DNA from: Vulcanimicrobiota bacterium
GTDB taxonomy: Bacteria > Vulcanimicrobiota > Xenobia > Xenobiales > JADMJV01
Direction of reading: 5' to 3'
Assembly: GCA_019637395.1 (NCBI GenBank)
Contig: JAHBVR010000010.1
Span: forward strand, 265,402-329,401
Length of the DNA: 64,000 bases
A program made the position numbers and the translations under genes. The notes beneath the pieces are model-generated. The model ran no database searches, had not been told where the DNA came from, and saw nothing but the letters and a program-made list of their open reading frames with translations. Shown piece after piece: positions 51,041 to 59,500 of this stretch (positions are counted from its first letter, which is position 1; each line of letters begins with the position of its first letter).

Positions 51041-52987
51041 TTGACTGAGACCGCCAACACCGTTAGAAACAAGTGTATGACGATTCACACCTCCCTTCCC
51101 AGTGAACTGCGCCGCCTACAAACGCAGAGGCGTCTTGAACGGGCGCTGCTGAGCGCCGATGCGCCGTTGAGCCGGAAGTTGGCGCTGGCCAGGCTGGCCT
51201 ACTGCAACACCACTCTCGAGAATATTCAGGCCGTCCAGCATGGAGGCGGCAAGAGCCGGGGGGATTTGCTGGATTTGCTGCCGGGTTCCGCCGATTATGG
51301 TCTGGTCGAGGCGGCCACGGATTTGTGCGCGGGTGATTCGCTCCAGCAGGTCGAGACGCGCAATAACTATCGGGACGCTTTCACGCAGGCCTTGCGCAGC
51401 GCGGCGCGAGCTCGCCGTAGCGGTCAAACGGAGATGGTGCGCAATGGCGACAAGACTTCCGTTACCTTGTTGGACGAGGGCGCGCTGGTGGACATCCGGC
51501 GGGCCGACGGCGGCCATGAGAGCCTGGTGCAGCAAGGCACCCGGGTGTGGCGCAGTCTGGATGGAGTGAGAGGCGAGAGTTTCCGCCTGGAGGACGGCCA
51601 ACCGGTGTGCGAGCCCAGCCTGCTGACGCTGGCCGGTCCGATGCCGGCCGAGTTCATGAGCCGGGGCGCGGTCAACTACGCGGCGCTCAGCTTTTTGGGG
51701 CTGGATGAGCTGCACCTGGAGACCATCCCCGAACCATCACGACTGGGCGCCCCCGCGGACATCGTCAATGATCTGAATGGAGGAGAACTATGGGGCCCCC
51801 GTTCGGTTTTGAAACCCGATGCCTTTAAGGGGCGCGGCTTTTACACGGACGGCAAAGTCAATAAGGCCTCGGACGATCCGGAGGACGCCCCCAACTACCG
51901 GAAAATGCCGGACTATCCGGTGCACGGCGTGGGCCAGCCGACAGCAGCCGGCTTCCGAAAGCTCTTCCGCCATCTGGGAAAGAAGCCGGTTATTTGGCTC
52001 AACACCCGTGCGGAGGCGGTTATTTATATTAGCGAAAAGCCTTACAACGTGCGAGAGTTATCGAGACAATTGAATATTCCTTACAAGCAGGGAGCAACCG
52101 GTGCCGAGCTGGACGAGCTGGAGAAAAAACTGAAGGCGAAGTTGATTGAGCTGAGCGCGAAAGAAGGCGGGATCCCGATGCAGGAAGAGCTGTCCGTGCA
52201 GGACGACAAGGGAAATTGGCACCCCAGGCGCGGGCCCAACGGCGAGATCATGTATAAACAGCCGGTGGAAAAAATCCAGGTCACGGCGGAAAACTGCAGG
52301 ACCACCGAAGAGACCATCCAGGAGGCGGCACGGGACGAGGGAGTCACGGTGGAATATCGGCGCGTGCCCATTCAGGATGAGTCCGCCCCTACGCCCGCCG
52401 AACTGGACCAACTGCGCCGCTCGGTGCACGACTTTCAGCAACGCCATCCCGGCGAAGATGCCCACTACATAGCCAACTGTCAAATGGGCCGAGGCCGCAC
52501 CACCACCGCTATGGTAGCCATTGCTATGACCCTGGATGCCGAGAAAGGAACGCGCACCGATATGCGCGAGCTGCAAGAAAAGGCCAATCAGATCACTGAC
52601 CTGTTGCTGAATATCGTAAAAACCGACCAGAAAGTGCGCGAGGGTGAGGCCAAGCTGGCTGAGCTGGAAGCGGCGAGACCACGCAATCAGGTGGCCATCG
52701 ATATTAAGCGGGCCGAAGTGGAGGAGTTTAAACGCCAGGCTCAGGAATTCCGCGAGCGCCAGCTGGAGCTGGAGATGTACAGCCTGTATCTAACCGAGCA
52801 GGGCTCCAACGCCGACACGAGCTTCGAGGGCTGGATGGGTGAGGAACCGCAACAAGCCGAGCTTAAGAGCCGGCGTGCCAAGCTGGAGCTGCAGTTGAAG
52901 GGCCTGGAGCTTGCCCTCTATCAAATGCAGCCAGCCGAGCGCCAGCAAATGGCGGCCTTCCTCCAGGAAATGGTGATGGCTGCCTGA
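51041..52987 (+). CDS. paladin-like (PTP-like phytase/inositol phosphatase) protein
   Basis: 648 residues from TTG 51041, 7 bases after a G-rich site; ATG 51077 is an alternative. Residues 1-230 are helical and unrecognised. From about 285 the sequence follows the paladin/PTP-like phytase family: YPVHGVGQPTAAGFRKLFRH, VIWLNTRAEAVIYISEKPYN (family: W.NlReE..vYI.g.Py.lRe), VTVEYRRVPIQDESAPTPAE, and the CX5R loop ANCQMGRGRTTTAMVAIAM with Cys480 and Arg486. An insert of about 60 residues lies between the WLN and P-loop regions. The last 110 residues form a long coiled coil. It lies 16 bases after the repeat protein and probably acts with it. Substrate (protein or inositol phosphate) is unknown. 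Confidence 0.8.
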   Translation: MTETANTVRNKCMTIHTSLPSELRRLQTQRRLERALLSADAPLSRKLALARLAYCNTTLENIQAVQHGGGKSRGDLLDLLPGSADYGLVEAATDLCAGDSLQQVETRNNYRDAFTQALRSAARARRSGQTEMVRNGDKTSVTLLDEGALVDIRRADGGHESLVQQGTRVWRSLDGVRGESFRLEDGQPVCEPSLLTLAGPMPAEFMSRGAVNYAALSFLGLDELHLETIPEPSRLGAPADIVNDLNGGELWGPRSVLKPDAFKGRGFYTDGKVNKASDDPEDAPNYRKMPDYPVHGVGQPTAAGFRKLFRHLGKKPVIWLNTRAEAVIYISEKPYNVRELSRQLNIPYKQGATGAELDELEKKLKAKLIELSAKEGGIPMQEELSVQDDKGNWHPRRGPNGEIMYKQPVEKIQVTAENCRTTEETIQEAARDEGVTVEYRRVPIQDESAPTPAELDQLRRSVHDFQQRHPGEDAHYIANCQMGRGRTTTAMVAIAMTLDAEKGTRTDMRELQEKANQITDLLLNIVKTDQKVREGEAKLAELEAARPRNQVAIDIKRAEVEEFKRQAQEFRERQLELEMYSLYLTEQGSNADTSFEGWMGEEPQQAELKSRRAKLELQLKGLELALYQMQPAERQQMAAFLQEMVMAA

Positions 52988-53003
52988 AACCTGACTCAGG
53001 ATG

Positions 53004-53171
53004 TACATCACCGTCGCGCAAATACCGCTCCGCCTCCTCCCAGCCCGGCCGCTTCAAATCCTTGCCGCTGCACTTGTCCTCAAAAGTCTTGTCCAGTTGC
53101 ACCCCCTCCAGCTGGCGGTCGTTCCGCTGGTCCCAGGTGCTCACCCGCTTGTAACCCACTCGCTGCCCCAT
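53004..53171 (-). pseudogene. truncated serine recombinase (resolvase/invertase) N-terminus
   Basis: ATG 53171, with AGGAGG 6-8 bases upstream, starts VGYKRVSTWDQRNDRQLEGV, the catalytic start of Tn3/Hin-type recombinases (Ser in RVST), and continues KTFEDKCSGKDLKRPGWEEA. After RYLRDGDV (about 53004) the similarity ends where an intact enzyme would continue with the SMDRLARN region; the rest and the DNA-binding HTH are missing. It is a 5' fragment left by a deletion or insertion next to the paladin-like gene. Confidence 0.75.
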
Positions 53172-53215
53172 GGTCGTCCTCCTAAAAGTGTCGATTTGAT
53201 CTTTTAGAAGCTGTA

Positions 53216-53227
53216 CGACACGTGTCG
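53216..53227. repeat. 12-base palindrome upstream of the resolvase fragment
   Basis: CGACACGTGTCG is a perfect palindrome about 45 bases before the recombinase ATG. GTGTCGA also occurs at 53189 and 53278. Such spaced copies are expected for the recombinase's own res/operator subsites; this is inference. Confidence 0.45.
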
Positions 53228-53263
53228 AAAAAGTCATGCCAGGACTTCAGATCGACAGAAAAA

Positions 53264-53293
53264 ACACCCTAGATCGGTGTCGATCTAGGGTGT
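53264..53293 (-). terminator. intrinsic terminator (minus strand)
   Basis: ACACCCTAGATCG (53264-53276) and CGATCTAGGGTGT (53281-53293) form a perfect 13-bp stem with a 4-base loop. Read on the minus strand it is followed by TTTTTT (53263-53258). It would end transcription coming from the damaged pRiA4-like gene. The plus-strand side lacks a T-run. Confidence 0.7.
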
Positions 53294-53493
53294 AGTCTAA
53301 TTGGACAGGCGGGATGTCAGGGACACCTGGTGTTAGTTTTCAAAGTCGACCACCAGGATGCAATGCGAGAGCCTTTCAAAGGATTGAAGACTTCCGCTAA
53401 TCCCAGAACCGGAAGTAAAAACGCGTCATGTGGCTTCTAAAGGTCGAGAAACTGCCTCGAAGTCCTATCGTTTTGATCAAAAATTCCGGGTTT

Positions 53494-53953
53494 TAAGCAA
53501 AACGGAAGCTAGTGCGTAAAATCGCAGCTATGTTTCCGGTGGGCCTATACGCCCAGGCTCCGGCCCCGCCTTCCGGTGGAGAGGCTCGCTGGCCGCCAAT
53601 GCAAACGGGGTAGGAGCGTTTCGCGTCCGGCTCCAGCATGGCTTCCAGGCGAAGATCAGCTTCCATCTGGCGGTGAAATTGTAGACGTAACGGAATTTCT
53701 CCCTCGGCCTGAGCCCAAATCGGCTCAATTTCACGGTTTTCGGATCATCAGCATAGTGCATTCCGCCGCCTTGGCTGCGGCCATAGTCCTTGCCGTGGAT
53801 GCGAAACCGATGGGTGTATTCATCGGTCCAGCCAAAGGCCATCTGCAACACCGCGTGAAGATCGGCCAGGCTGGATTCGCTCTGAAGCAGAACCCGGCGC
53901 CAGATCAGAGGGCTGATGTCGCGTAGAACAACGCGGAGCTGGTAGATGGACAC
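53494..53953 (-). pseudogene. pRiA4b ORF-3-like protein (IS1096 TnpR-like), frameshifted
   Basis: ATG 53953 opens YQLRVVLRDISPLIWRRVLL, LADLHAVLQMAFGWTDEYTH and FRIHGKDYGRSQGGGMHY, which is the pRiA4_ORF3 fold common in mobile elements. Near 53655 the frame breaks: one base is missing in what should be TGGGAAGCT. After restoring the frame the sequence continues ADLRLEAMLEPDAKRSYPVC, IGGQRASPPEGGAGAWAY and ends early at 53494. So it carries a 1-base deletion and a truncated C-terminus. Bases 53294-53493 hold no gene that I can see. Confidence 0.75.
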
Positions 53954-54046
53954 CGCCAGAGCCTACTAAACAGGTTCCACTTGAGCAAGCTGGTGGCCCA
54001 TTTAGGCGTCTCCCCCCCGGGATTTTAGTGCTCTCCGCCTACGGAC

Positions 54047-54081
54047 CAAAAAAGAAAAGTCTGGGTGCAAGAACCCAGACT
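54047..54081 (-). terminator. intrinsic terminator after the secreted partner gene
   Basis: AGTCTGGGT (54058-54066) and ACCCAGACT (54073-54081) form a 9-bp stem with a 6-base loop. On the minus strand it is followed by TTTCTTTTTT. It lies 38 bases past the stop of the gene at 54119-54571 and would end the displaced RHS cassette. Confidence 0.75.
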
Positions 54082-54118
54082 CTTTACTCTCAAGTAGGAC
54101 GTTTTATGGCAAAATTTG

Positions 54119-54571
54119 CTACCATTGCTCCAAAACAATTGATTTAAGCCGATCCTGTTTCAATCTGAAAACAAGCCTAGCGTGAAGACTACGGACTGCA
54201 TACTCCAGCCCACTTTTGTCCTTCTCTTGTGGCGGCCCGAGCAACGCAATGATTTTTTTACTTAATTCTCCCGCGGCAACTGATTTCCCATCATAGTTTA
54301 GTCTGAATCCCTCAATGCTGGAAACCTTCCCAAAGGTGAAAGTCACATCAATTTCCTGAGGGCTTCCCTTGCGGAAAAGGAGACTGTAATCCTCACCCTC
54401 TCCTACCGACTCACGAATGAGGTCCACCATTGAGTATTCTTTACCCAACTTGCCGACAACTTGACGGGAGGTCATTCCCAACTTCACGTTCTCAACAGAC
54501 AGATCTTGTGCAAAAGCCGACATCGATGTCACTAGAAAGCCCAAGACCAGGATCAGCTTACCAGGTTTCAT
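54119..54571 (-). CDS. secreted small protein, candidate partner/immunity of the CHAT-tip RHS
   Basis: 150 residues. MKPGKLILVLGFLVTSMSAFA is a Sec signal peptide. The mature part begins LSVENVKLGMTSRQVVGKLG, the helical start typical of BamE/SmpA-OmlA-like folds ('G.t...v...lG.P'), and contains EIDVTFTFGKVSSIEGFRL and IIALLGPPQEKDKSGLEYAV. ATG 54571 overlaps the stop of the RHS fragment (ATGA), the usual place of a toxin's immunity gene, but most RHS immunity proteins are cytosolic. Low GC suggests recent acquisition with the toxin tip. The immunity role is inferred. Confidence 0.6.
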   Translation of the reverse strand: MKPGKLILVLGFLVTSMSAFAQDLSVENVKLGMTSRQVVGKLGKEYSMVDLIRESVGEGEDYSLLFRKGSPQEIDVTFTFGKVSSIEGFRLNYDGKSVAAGELSKKIIALLGPPQEKDKSGLEYAVRSLHARLVFRLKQDRLKSIVLEQW

Positions 54572-56085
54572 AATCTGACATTACCTCCTTGTATTTGAAT
54601 TGTTCCTCGCAAAGCCTCCGCTGCCTTCGTGTTCCGAATTCCAGATAGAGCATTGTCGGATGCCTCCTGAACCGATTGACCAGCTTCTAGATTTCGGATG
54701 AATGGGCGCAAGAAGCGTCTGATATGCTTCATCTCCGTGACGTTCTTAAGGGTGATGGTCGCCATGCCCCGCGGCGTCTCCATCCGGCCAATCCCGGCGT
54801 TGTCATCAGTCCTACACCCTGCTAAGAACAGGATTTTTGGGCGCCTCTTCCAGGCTCGCAGTTGCTCTAGCCTAAGAGTTCCACCTTCCAAATGAACCCC
54901 CTCGAAGCTGGCCCAATTATGAGCGAAGAGCACCATTAGGTCAGAGGTATTCTCATAAGCAGTCTTCAGTTCGAGTATAGTGACCGAATCATCGTAAGTG
55001 ACATCGGTTCTTGTACCGCATATATCGTGAGAAACCTTGATTTTTTCGCCCGTTCCAATCCATATTGGATCTAGCCCGCTGGGATCCACCCAATTCGTTG
55101 GGCTCTGCCCCGTGTAGCCAAAGAGATTCAGACCACCACTGAATCCTATCGGATCCTGAGACAACCAGCGAGCCAGGTTGGCATCATACCAACGTTGCCT
55201 GGCGTAGTATAAGCCACCGCCCTCATTGCGCTGCCCCAGGCCGCCCACATAGGAGTGCGCGCTCAGGTCCGCTGGAGGCGTGGTCGATGATTCCGGCACG
55301 CCGAACTCATCGAACTTGAACTCGCCCTGGCTCACGCCGGAGCTGTTCACCACCTTGCGCACGGACGAGAGGCCGTCCGAGATCAGGAAGTAGAGGTTGC
55401 CGCCCTGCTCCAATCCCAGCAGTTGGTGCCCCTGCACGAAAGACACCGGTCCCGAGGGGCGGGTATCGCACAGGGACATGGCCCCGCTGGAGAAGGATTT
55501 GGAGGCACCGGCGCCATCCACCTTGAGCCGGCGGATGCCCTCGTGGTCATACGAGGTCGTCTCCACCGGGGTGCCGCCCACGGCCACCTGGCGCAGTCGG
55601 TTGAAGTCGTTCCAGTCGTAGGTGGTCGTCACACCCGATTGGGTGCGGGCAATCATGTTGCCGTCGTGGTCGTGGCTGTAGGACTCCACCACAGCCGGCG
55701 AGCCTCCGAAGGGAGTGAACGACCGGGAAGCGATCTGATCGGCCAGATCATATCCATAGGTCCACACGTCACCGTTGGGCAGGGTCAGACTCATCCGGTT
55801 GTCGGATTCGTCGTATGCATAAAGCGTGGTCGAACTGCCGCGCGTAACCGAGGTCAGCCGGTTCAGATAATCGTAGCCGTAGCTCCAGGTGGTCGCTCCG
55901 CCCGCATCCGGCGTATCGATCAGGCTGATCCGGTTGCCGCTGTCATCGTAGCTATATTCAAAGCGGTGGAAGTGAACCCCCGATTTGAGATAGCGTAGAC
56001 ACAGCAGTTGGCCGTTGGCGTCCCAGCCGGTGCTCCCATCCGTCTTGGTAAAGCTGGCCACCAGCCCACCGGACGGAGCTTCCAA
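54568..56085 (-). CDS. displaced (orphan) RHS C-terminal fragment with CHAT-protease-like tip
   Basis: 505 residues, opened by TTG 56085. Residues 6-337 repeat the 3' core of the full RHS gene at 56575-61350, including YYARQRWYDANLARWLSQDP and LFGYTGQSPTNWVDPSGL. The tip (338-505) is unrelated: SDLMVLFAHNWASFEGVHLE, GGTLRLEQLRAWKRRPKILF, LAGCRTDDNAG. His389 and Cys424, 35 residues apart with 'LFLAGCRT', match the catalytic dyad region of CHAT (caspase-like) peptidases, although the usual His-Gly is His-Asn. It has no RHS N-terminus and begins exactly at a recombination boundary, so it is a silent or displaced cassette that could be swapped onto the full gene. Confidence 0.8.
   Translation of the reverse strand: MEAPSGGLVASFTKTDGSTGWDANGQLLCLRYLKSGVHFHRFEYSYDDSGNRISLIDTPDAGGATTWSYGYDYLNRLTSVTRGSSTTLYAYDESDNRMSLTLPNGDVWTYGYDLADQIASRSFTPFGGSPAVVESYSHDHDGNMIARTQSGVTTTYDWNDFNRLRQVAVGGTPVETTSYDHEGIRRLKVDGAGASKSFSSGAMSLCDTRPSGPVSFVQGHQLLGLEQGGNLYFLISDGLSSVRKVVNSSGVSQGEFKFDEFGVPESSTTPPADLSAHSYVGGLGQRNEGGGLYYARQRWYDANLARWLSQDPIGFSGGLNLFGYTGQSPTNWVDPSGLDPIWIGTGEKIKVSHDICGTRTDVTYDDSVTILELKTAYENTSDLMVLFAHNWASFEGVHLEGGTLRLEQLRAWKRRPKILFLAGCRTDDNAGIGRMETPRGMATITLKNVTEMKHIRRFLRPFIRNLEAGQSVQEASDNALSGIRNTKAAEALRGTIQIQGGNVRL
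55092..56073. repeat. RHS core direct repeat, copy 1
   Basis: Matches 57183-58164 at a constant offset of 2091 bases. From about 55265 to 56073 I see no difference; 55092-55264 carries scattered changes. The match stops abruptly at 56073/58164. Confidence 0.9.
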
Positions 56086-56095
56086 ATTTCCTAGT

Positions 56096-56129
56096 AAAAA
56101 GACCCTCAGGCGCCACCCAAAGGGTCTTT
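56096..56129 (-). terminator. intrinsic terminator after the RHS immunity gene
   Basis: AAAGACCCT (56098-56106) and AGGGTCTTT (56121-56129) form a 9-bp stem; on the minus strand it ends in TTTTT followed by ACTAGG. It lies 45 bases past the stop of the gene at 56174-56572 and would end the main RHS operon, insulating it from the displaced cassette. Confidence 0.75.
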
Positions 56130-56173
56130 CTATACCTCTTCGCTGAAGTGTGAAACCAGAGCGAACCTAAGCG

Positions 56174-56572
56174 TTACATTACTCTGAAATCCTCCAGAAC
56201 GAGAGTGGCTCCTTTTTCGTGTTCTTTTACAAGAAAAGTCGCGGTCAAGTCGCTCCAACTTCCAGAAATAGGAATGTCCCACCAAGCCTCTCCGACATAC
56301 TTTGGATTGAACGAACTCATCTTTATGTCATGGCGAGGCTGCGGTCCACCCGATGCTGTAGCAGGATCAGTTACTTTAGGATTGTTTACTTGTGCTCTGG
56401 AAGAGTAGTCGGTAATAATTTCCTTAAGCATCTCAGGAGGCCAGACAGTCCCTTCCTCGTGCACAATATATGCTGAGGCTTCAGTGTATTTTTCTTCCAC
56501 CAGCAAATTAACCCATTCTTCAATTGCTTGTCTAATGGACTCTTGCGTCACAGGATTAATGATATGCATCAC
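56174..56572 (-). CDS. probable immunity protein of the main RHS toxin
   Basis: 132 residues, no signal peptide, lower GC. It starts 2 bases after the RHS stop codon, the classical place of an immunity gene. Helical N-terminus QESIRQAIEEWVNLLVEEKY, then strands (KYVGEAWWDIPISGSWSDLT, TATFLVKEHEKGATLVLEDF) suggest an NTF2-like fold, common among immunity proteins. The specific Imm family is not recognised. Confidence 0.65.
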   Translation of the reverse strand: MMHIINPVTQESIRQAIEEWVNLLVEEKYTEASAYIVHEEGTVWPPEMLKEIITDYSSRAQVNNPKVTDPATASGGPQPRHDIKMSSFNPKYVGEAWWDIPISGSWSDLTATFLVKEHEKGATLVLEDFRVM

Positions 56573-56574
56573 TA

Positions 56575-59500
56575 TTACTTCCTATCCAATGGAATTCGAG
56601 TGGGCGTACTGGGACCATGGCCTATTTTTGTAAAATAATCCATAGCCTCCTTAATCGCCTGTCGCGCCTCGGCCTTATTAAAAACTCCAGACCTTCTCAG
56701 CGCTTTGTAACCGATTCGGCATTCTGCAGCCAATGTGCCACCGCCTCTTTGTTGCTGAACCCGGGTGGCCAAATTGTGTGGCGTGCCAGCCACTTTCGCT
56801 TGGCCGGGAAGACCTACTGTCGGCGCTGCACTGTAGCTGTATCCGGGTAAGTCTTTAACTGCAGCATTTTGAATAACGTGGTGACGCTGACGTCCAGTCT
56901 GCTTCCAATACGGCGACGTCTGAGGCCCAACACCTTGAGTATATATTTGAGGCTCCCAATTGGGGTTGGTAGGATCGCCTGCCCCAAGCTCACCATAGTA
57001 GATCGAAATGCCTAGGTCGCAAGTCGCAGGCGCAAAATGGAATGGCGCAGCAGCTTTCAACAAAAGTCGCGCAAAGCGAGCAGGTGAGGGCCCTACATAG
57101 GGGCGAACTGTGGCTTCTGGACCCCAGTAAGCACCAGGATCTGCTCCGAGCGGAGGCAATTCAAGACCTTCAGGATCCGTCCAATTCGTTGGATTCTGCC
57201 CCGTGTAGCCAAAGAGGTTCAGTCCGCCATCAAACCCGATAGGATCCTGAGACAACCAGCGCCCTAGATTCGCATCATACCAACGTTGCCTGGCGTAGTA
57301 TAAGCCACCGCCTTCATTGCGCTGCCCGAGGCCGCCCACATAAGAGTGCGCACTTAGGTCCGCTGGAGGCGTGGTCGATGATTCCGGCACGCCGAACTCA
57401 TCGAACTTGAACTCGCCCTGGCTCACGCCGGAGCTGTTCACCACCTTGCGCACGGACGAGAGGCCGTCCGAGATCAGGAAGTAGAGGTTGCCGCCCTGCT
57501 CCAATCCCAGCAGTTGGTGCCCCTGCACGAAAGACACCGGTCCCGAGGGGCGGGTATCGCACAGGGACATGGCCCCGCTGGAGAAGGATTTGGAGGCACC
57601 GGCGCCATCCACCTTGAGCCGGCGGATGCCCTCGTGGTCATACGAGGTCGTCTCCACCGGGGTGCCGCCCACGGCCACCTGGCGCAGTCGGTTGAAGTCG
57701 TTCCAGTCGTAGGTGGTCGTCACACCCGATTGGGTGCGGGCAATCATGTTGCCGTCGTGGTCGTGGCTGTAGGACTCCACCACAGCCGGCGAGCCTCCGA
57801 AGGGAGTGAACGACCGGGAAGCGATCTGATCGGCCAGATCATATCCATAGGTCCACACGTCACCGTTGGGCAGGGTCAGACTCATCCGGTTGTCGGATTC
57901 GTCGTATGCATAAAGCGTGGTCGAACTGCCGCGCGTAACCGAGGTCAGCCGGTTCAGATAATCGTAGCCGTAGCTCCAGGTGGTCGCTCCGCCCGCATCC
58001 GGCGTATCGATCAGGCTGATCCGGTTGCCGCTGTCATCGTAGCTATATTCAAAGCGGTGGAAGTGAACCCCCGATTTGAGATAGCGTAGACACAGCAGTT
58101 GGCCGTTGGCGTCCCAGCCGGTGCTCCCATCCGTCTTGGTAAAGCTGGCCACCAGCCCACCGGAGGGATAGGCGATGGTCTCCAACCGGCCGGCCGCATC
58201 GTAGGAATATGTGAAGGTCTGGCCCTGGTAGACTACCGTTCGCAAACGGCCATCGTTATAGTAAGTGTATTGCGTTATTCTGCCGTAAATGTCCGTTACT
58301 TGAGTAAGGTTTCCTTCGGCATCATACTGGTAAGAAACGGTCTCTCCGTTGGCATAGGTGATCTGGGTCACCCGATCCAGCGAATCGTAAGCATAGATGG
58401 TGTCATGCTTATAAAACGCCTTGGTATAGTCTACCTGGCCATAAATCTCACCCACTCTGGCCCCGATCATCCGGCTTAACTCGTCGTAGGCGTAGAGATG
58501 ACGCTCTTCCTGCGTCTCCACCTGCACCAGCCGGCACAGCGTATCGAACGAAGAACTCATCTGCACCCCACGCGGGGAGAGGGTGGTATGGCCCACGCAG
58601 AACGGCTCGTAAGCCGCGTAGCTGAGCCTTCCCAGGAAGTCGGCGGATTTCACCGCCCGGCCCAGAGGGTCGTATTCCACTTCCGTGCCGGCCACCACCG
58701 GGGTGTTATTCGGTGCAGGCCGTTTGATGCGCAACAGGCTTTTCAACTGCGAGAAGCCCGTATACTCATAGCCTACCCGCGACTCATAGTCGGTGCTGTT
58801 GTTCGGCCCGTTCTGGGCATCCACCACCTCGACCCGGCCCGAAAGGTCGTATTCAAAGCGGGTGCGCCGCCGGTTGCTGCTACTTCCCTGGTTGGCCGGG
58901 GCCTCGATCCATTCCAACAGCCCGTCCACGTAGTTCGAATAGACGCTCTGGCCCTTGGCGTCACGCGCCTCCACCATGCGGTCCTTGCCGTCAAAGACAG
59001 TGCGCACCGTATTCGAAAGCGGGTCCTGGACCTCATAGACGTTGTCGTAGTCGTCGTAGCTGATGGTGGTGGTGCGCGCCGGCGCCGCCCCCGGGCCGGC
59101 CGGCGTGGTGATCGTCACCAGATTGGCCGTTGTGCCGTCGTAGCCCATCGTGGTGGTGAAACCGCGACGGTCCGTAATGTCCGTGACCAGGCCGTCGGAA
59201 CGCCGGGTCAAGACCATTTCGTTATTCTGTGCGTCGATTACCTTGATCAGATTGCCGTCGGAGTCATACCGCAGCTCCGTCGGCGCATAGGTGGTCGGAG
59301 TTCCGTTGACCGTCACCTGGGGCCGGTGAATCTTGCGCAGCAGCTTCTGATGCTTGGGATTGAGCGGCCCGGGATCGATGTCCTCCACCCAGTCATAGGT
59401 GGTCACGTTGAGATGGTCGTCGGTCAGCGTGCGCAGGCTGCCCTGGGCGTTATAGGTCATCCAGGTGCTGGCCCCGTTCGGACTGATCTGCCGGGTCATC

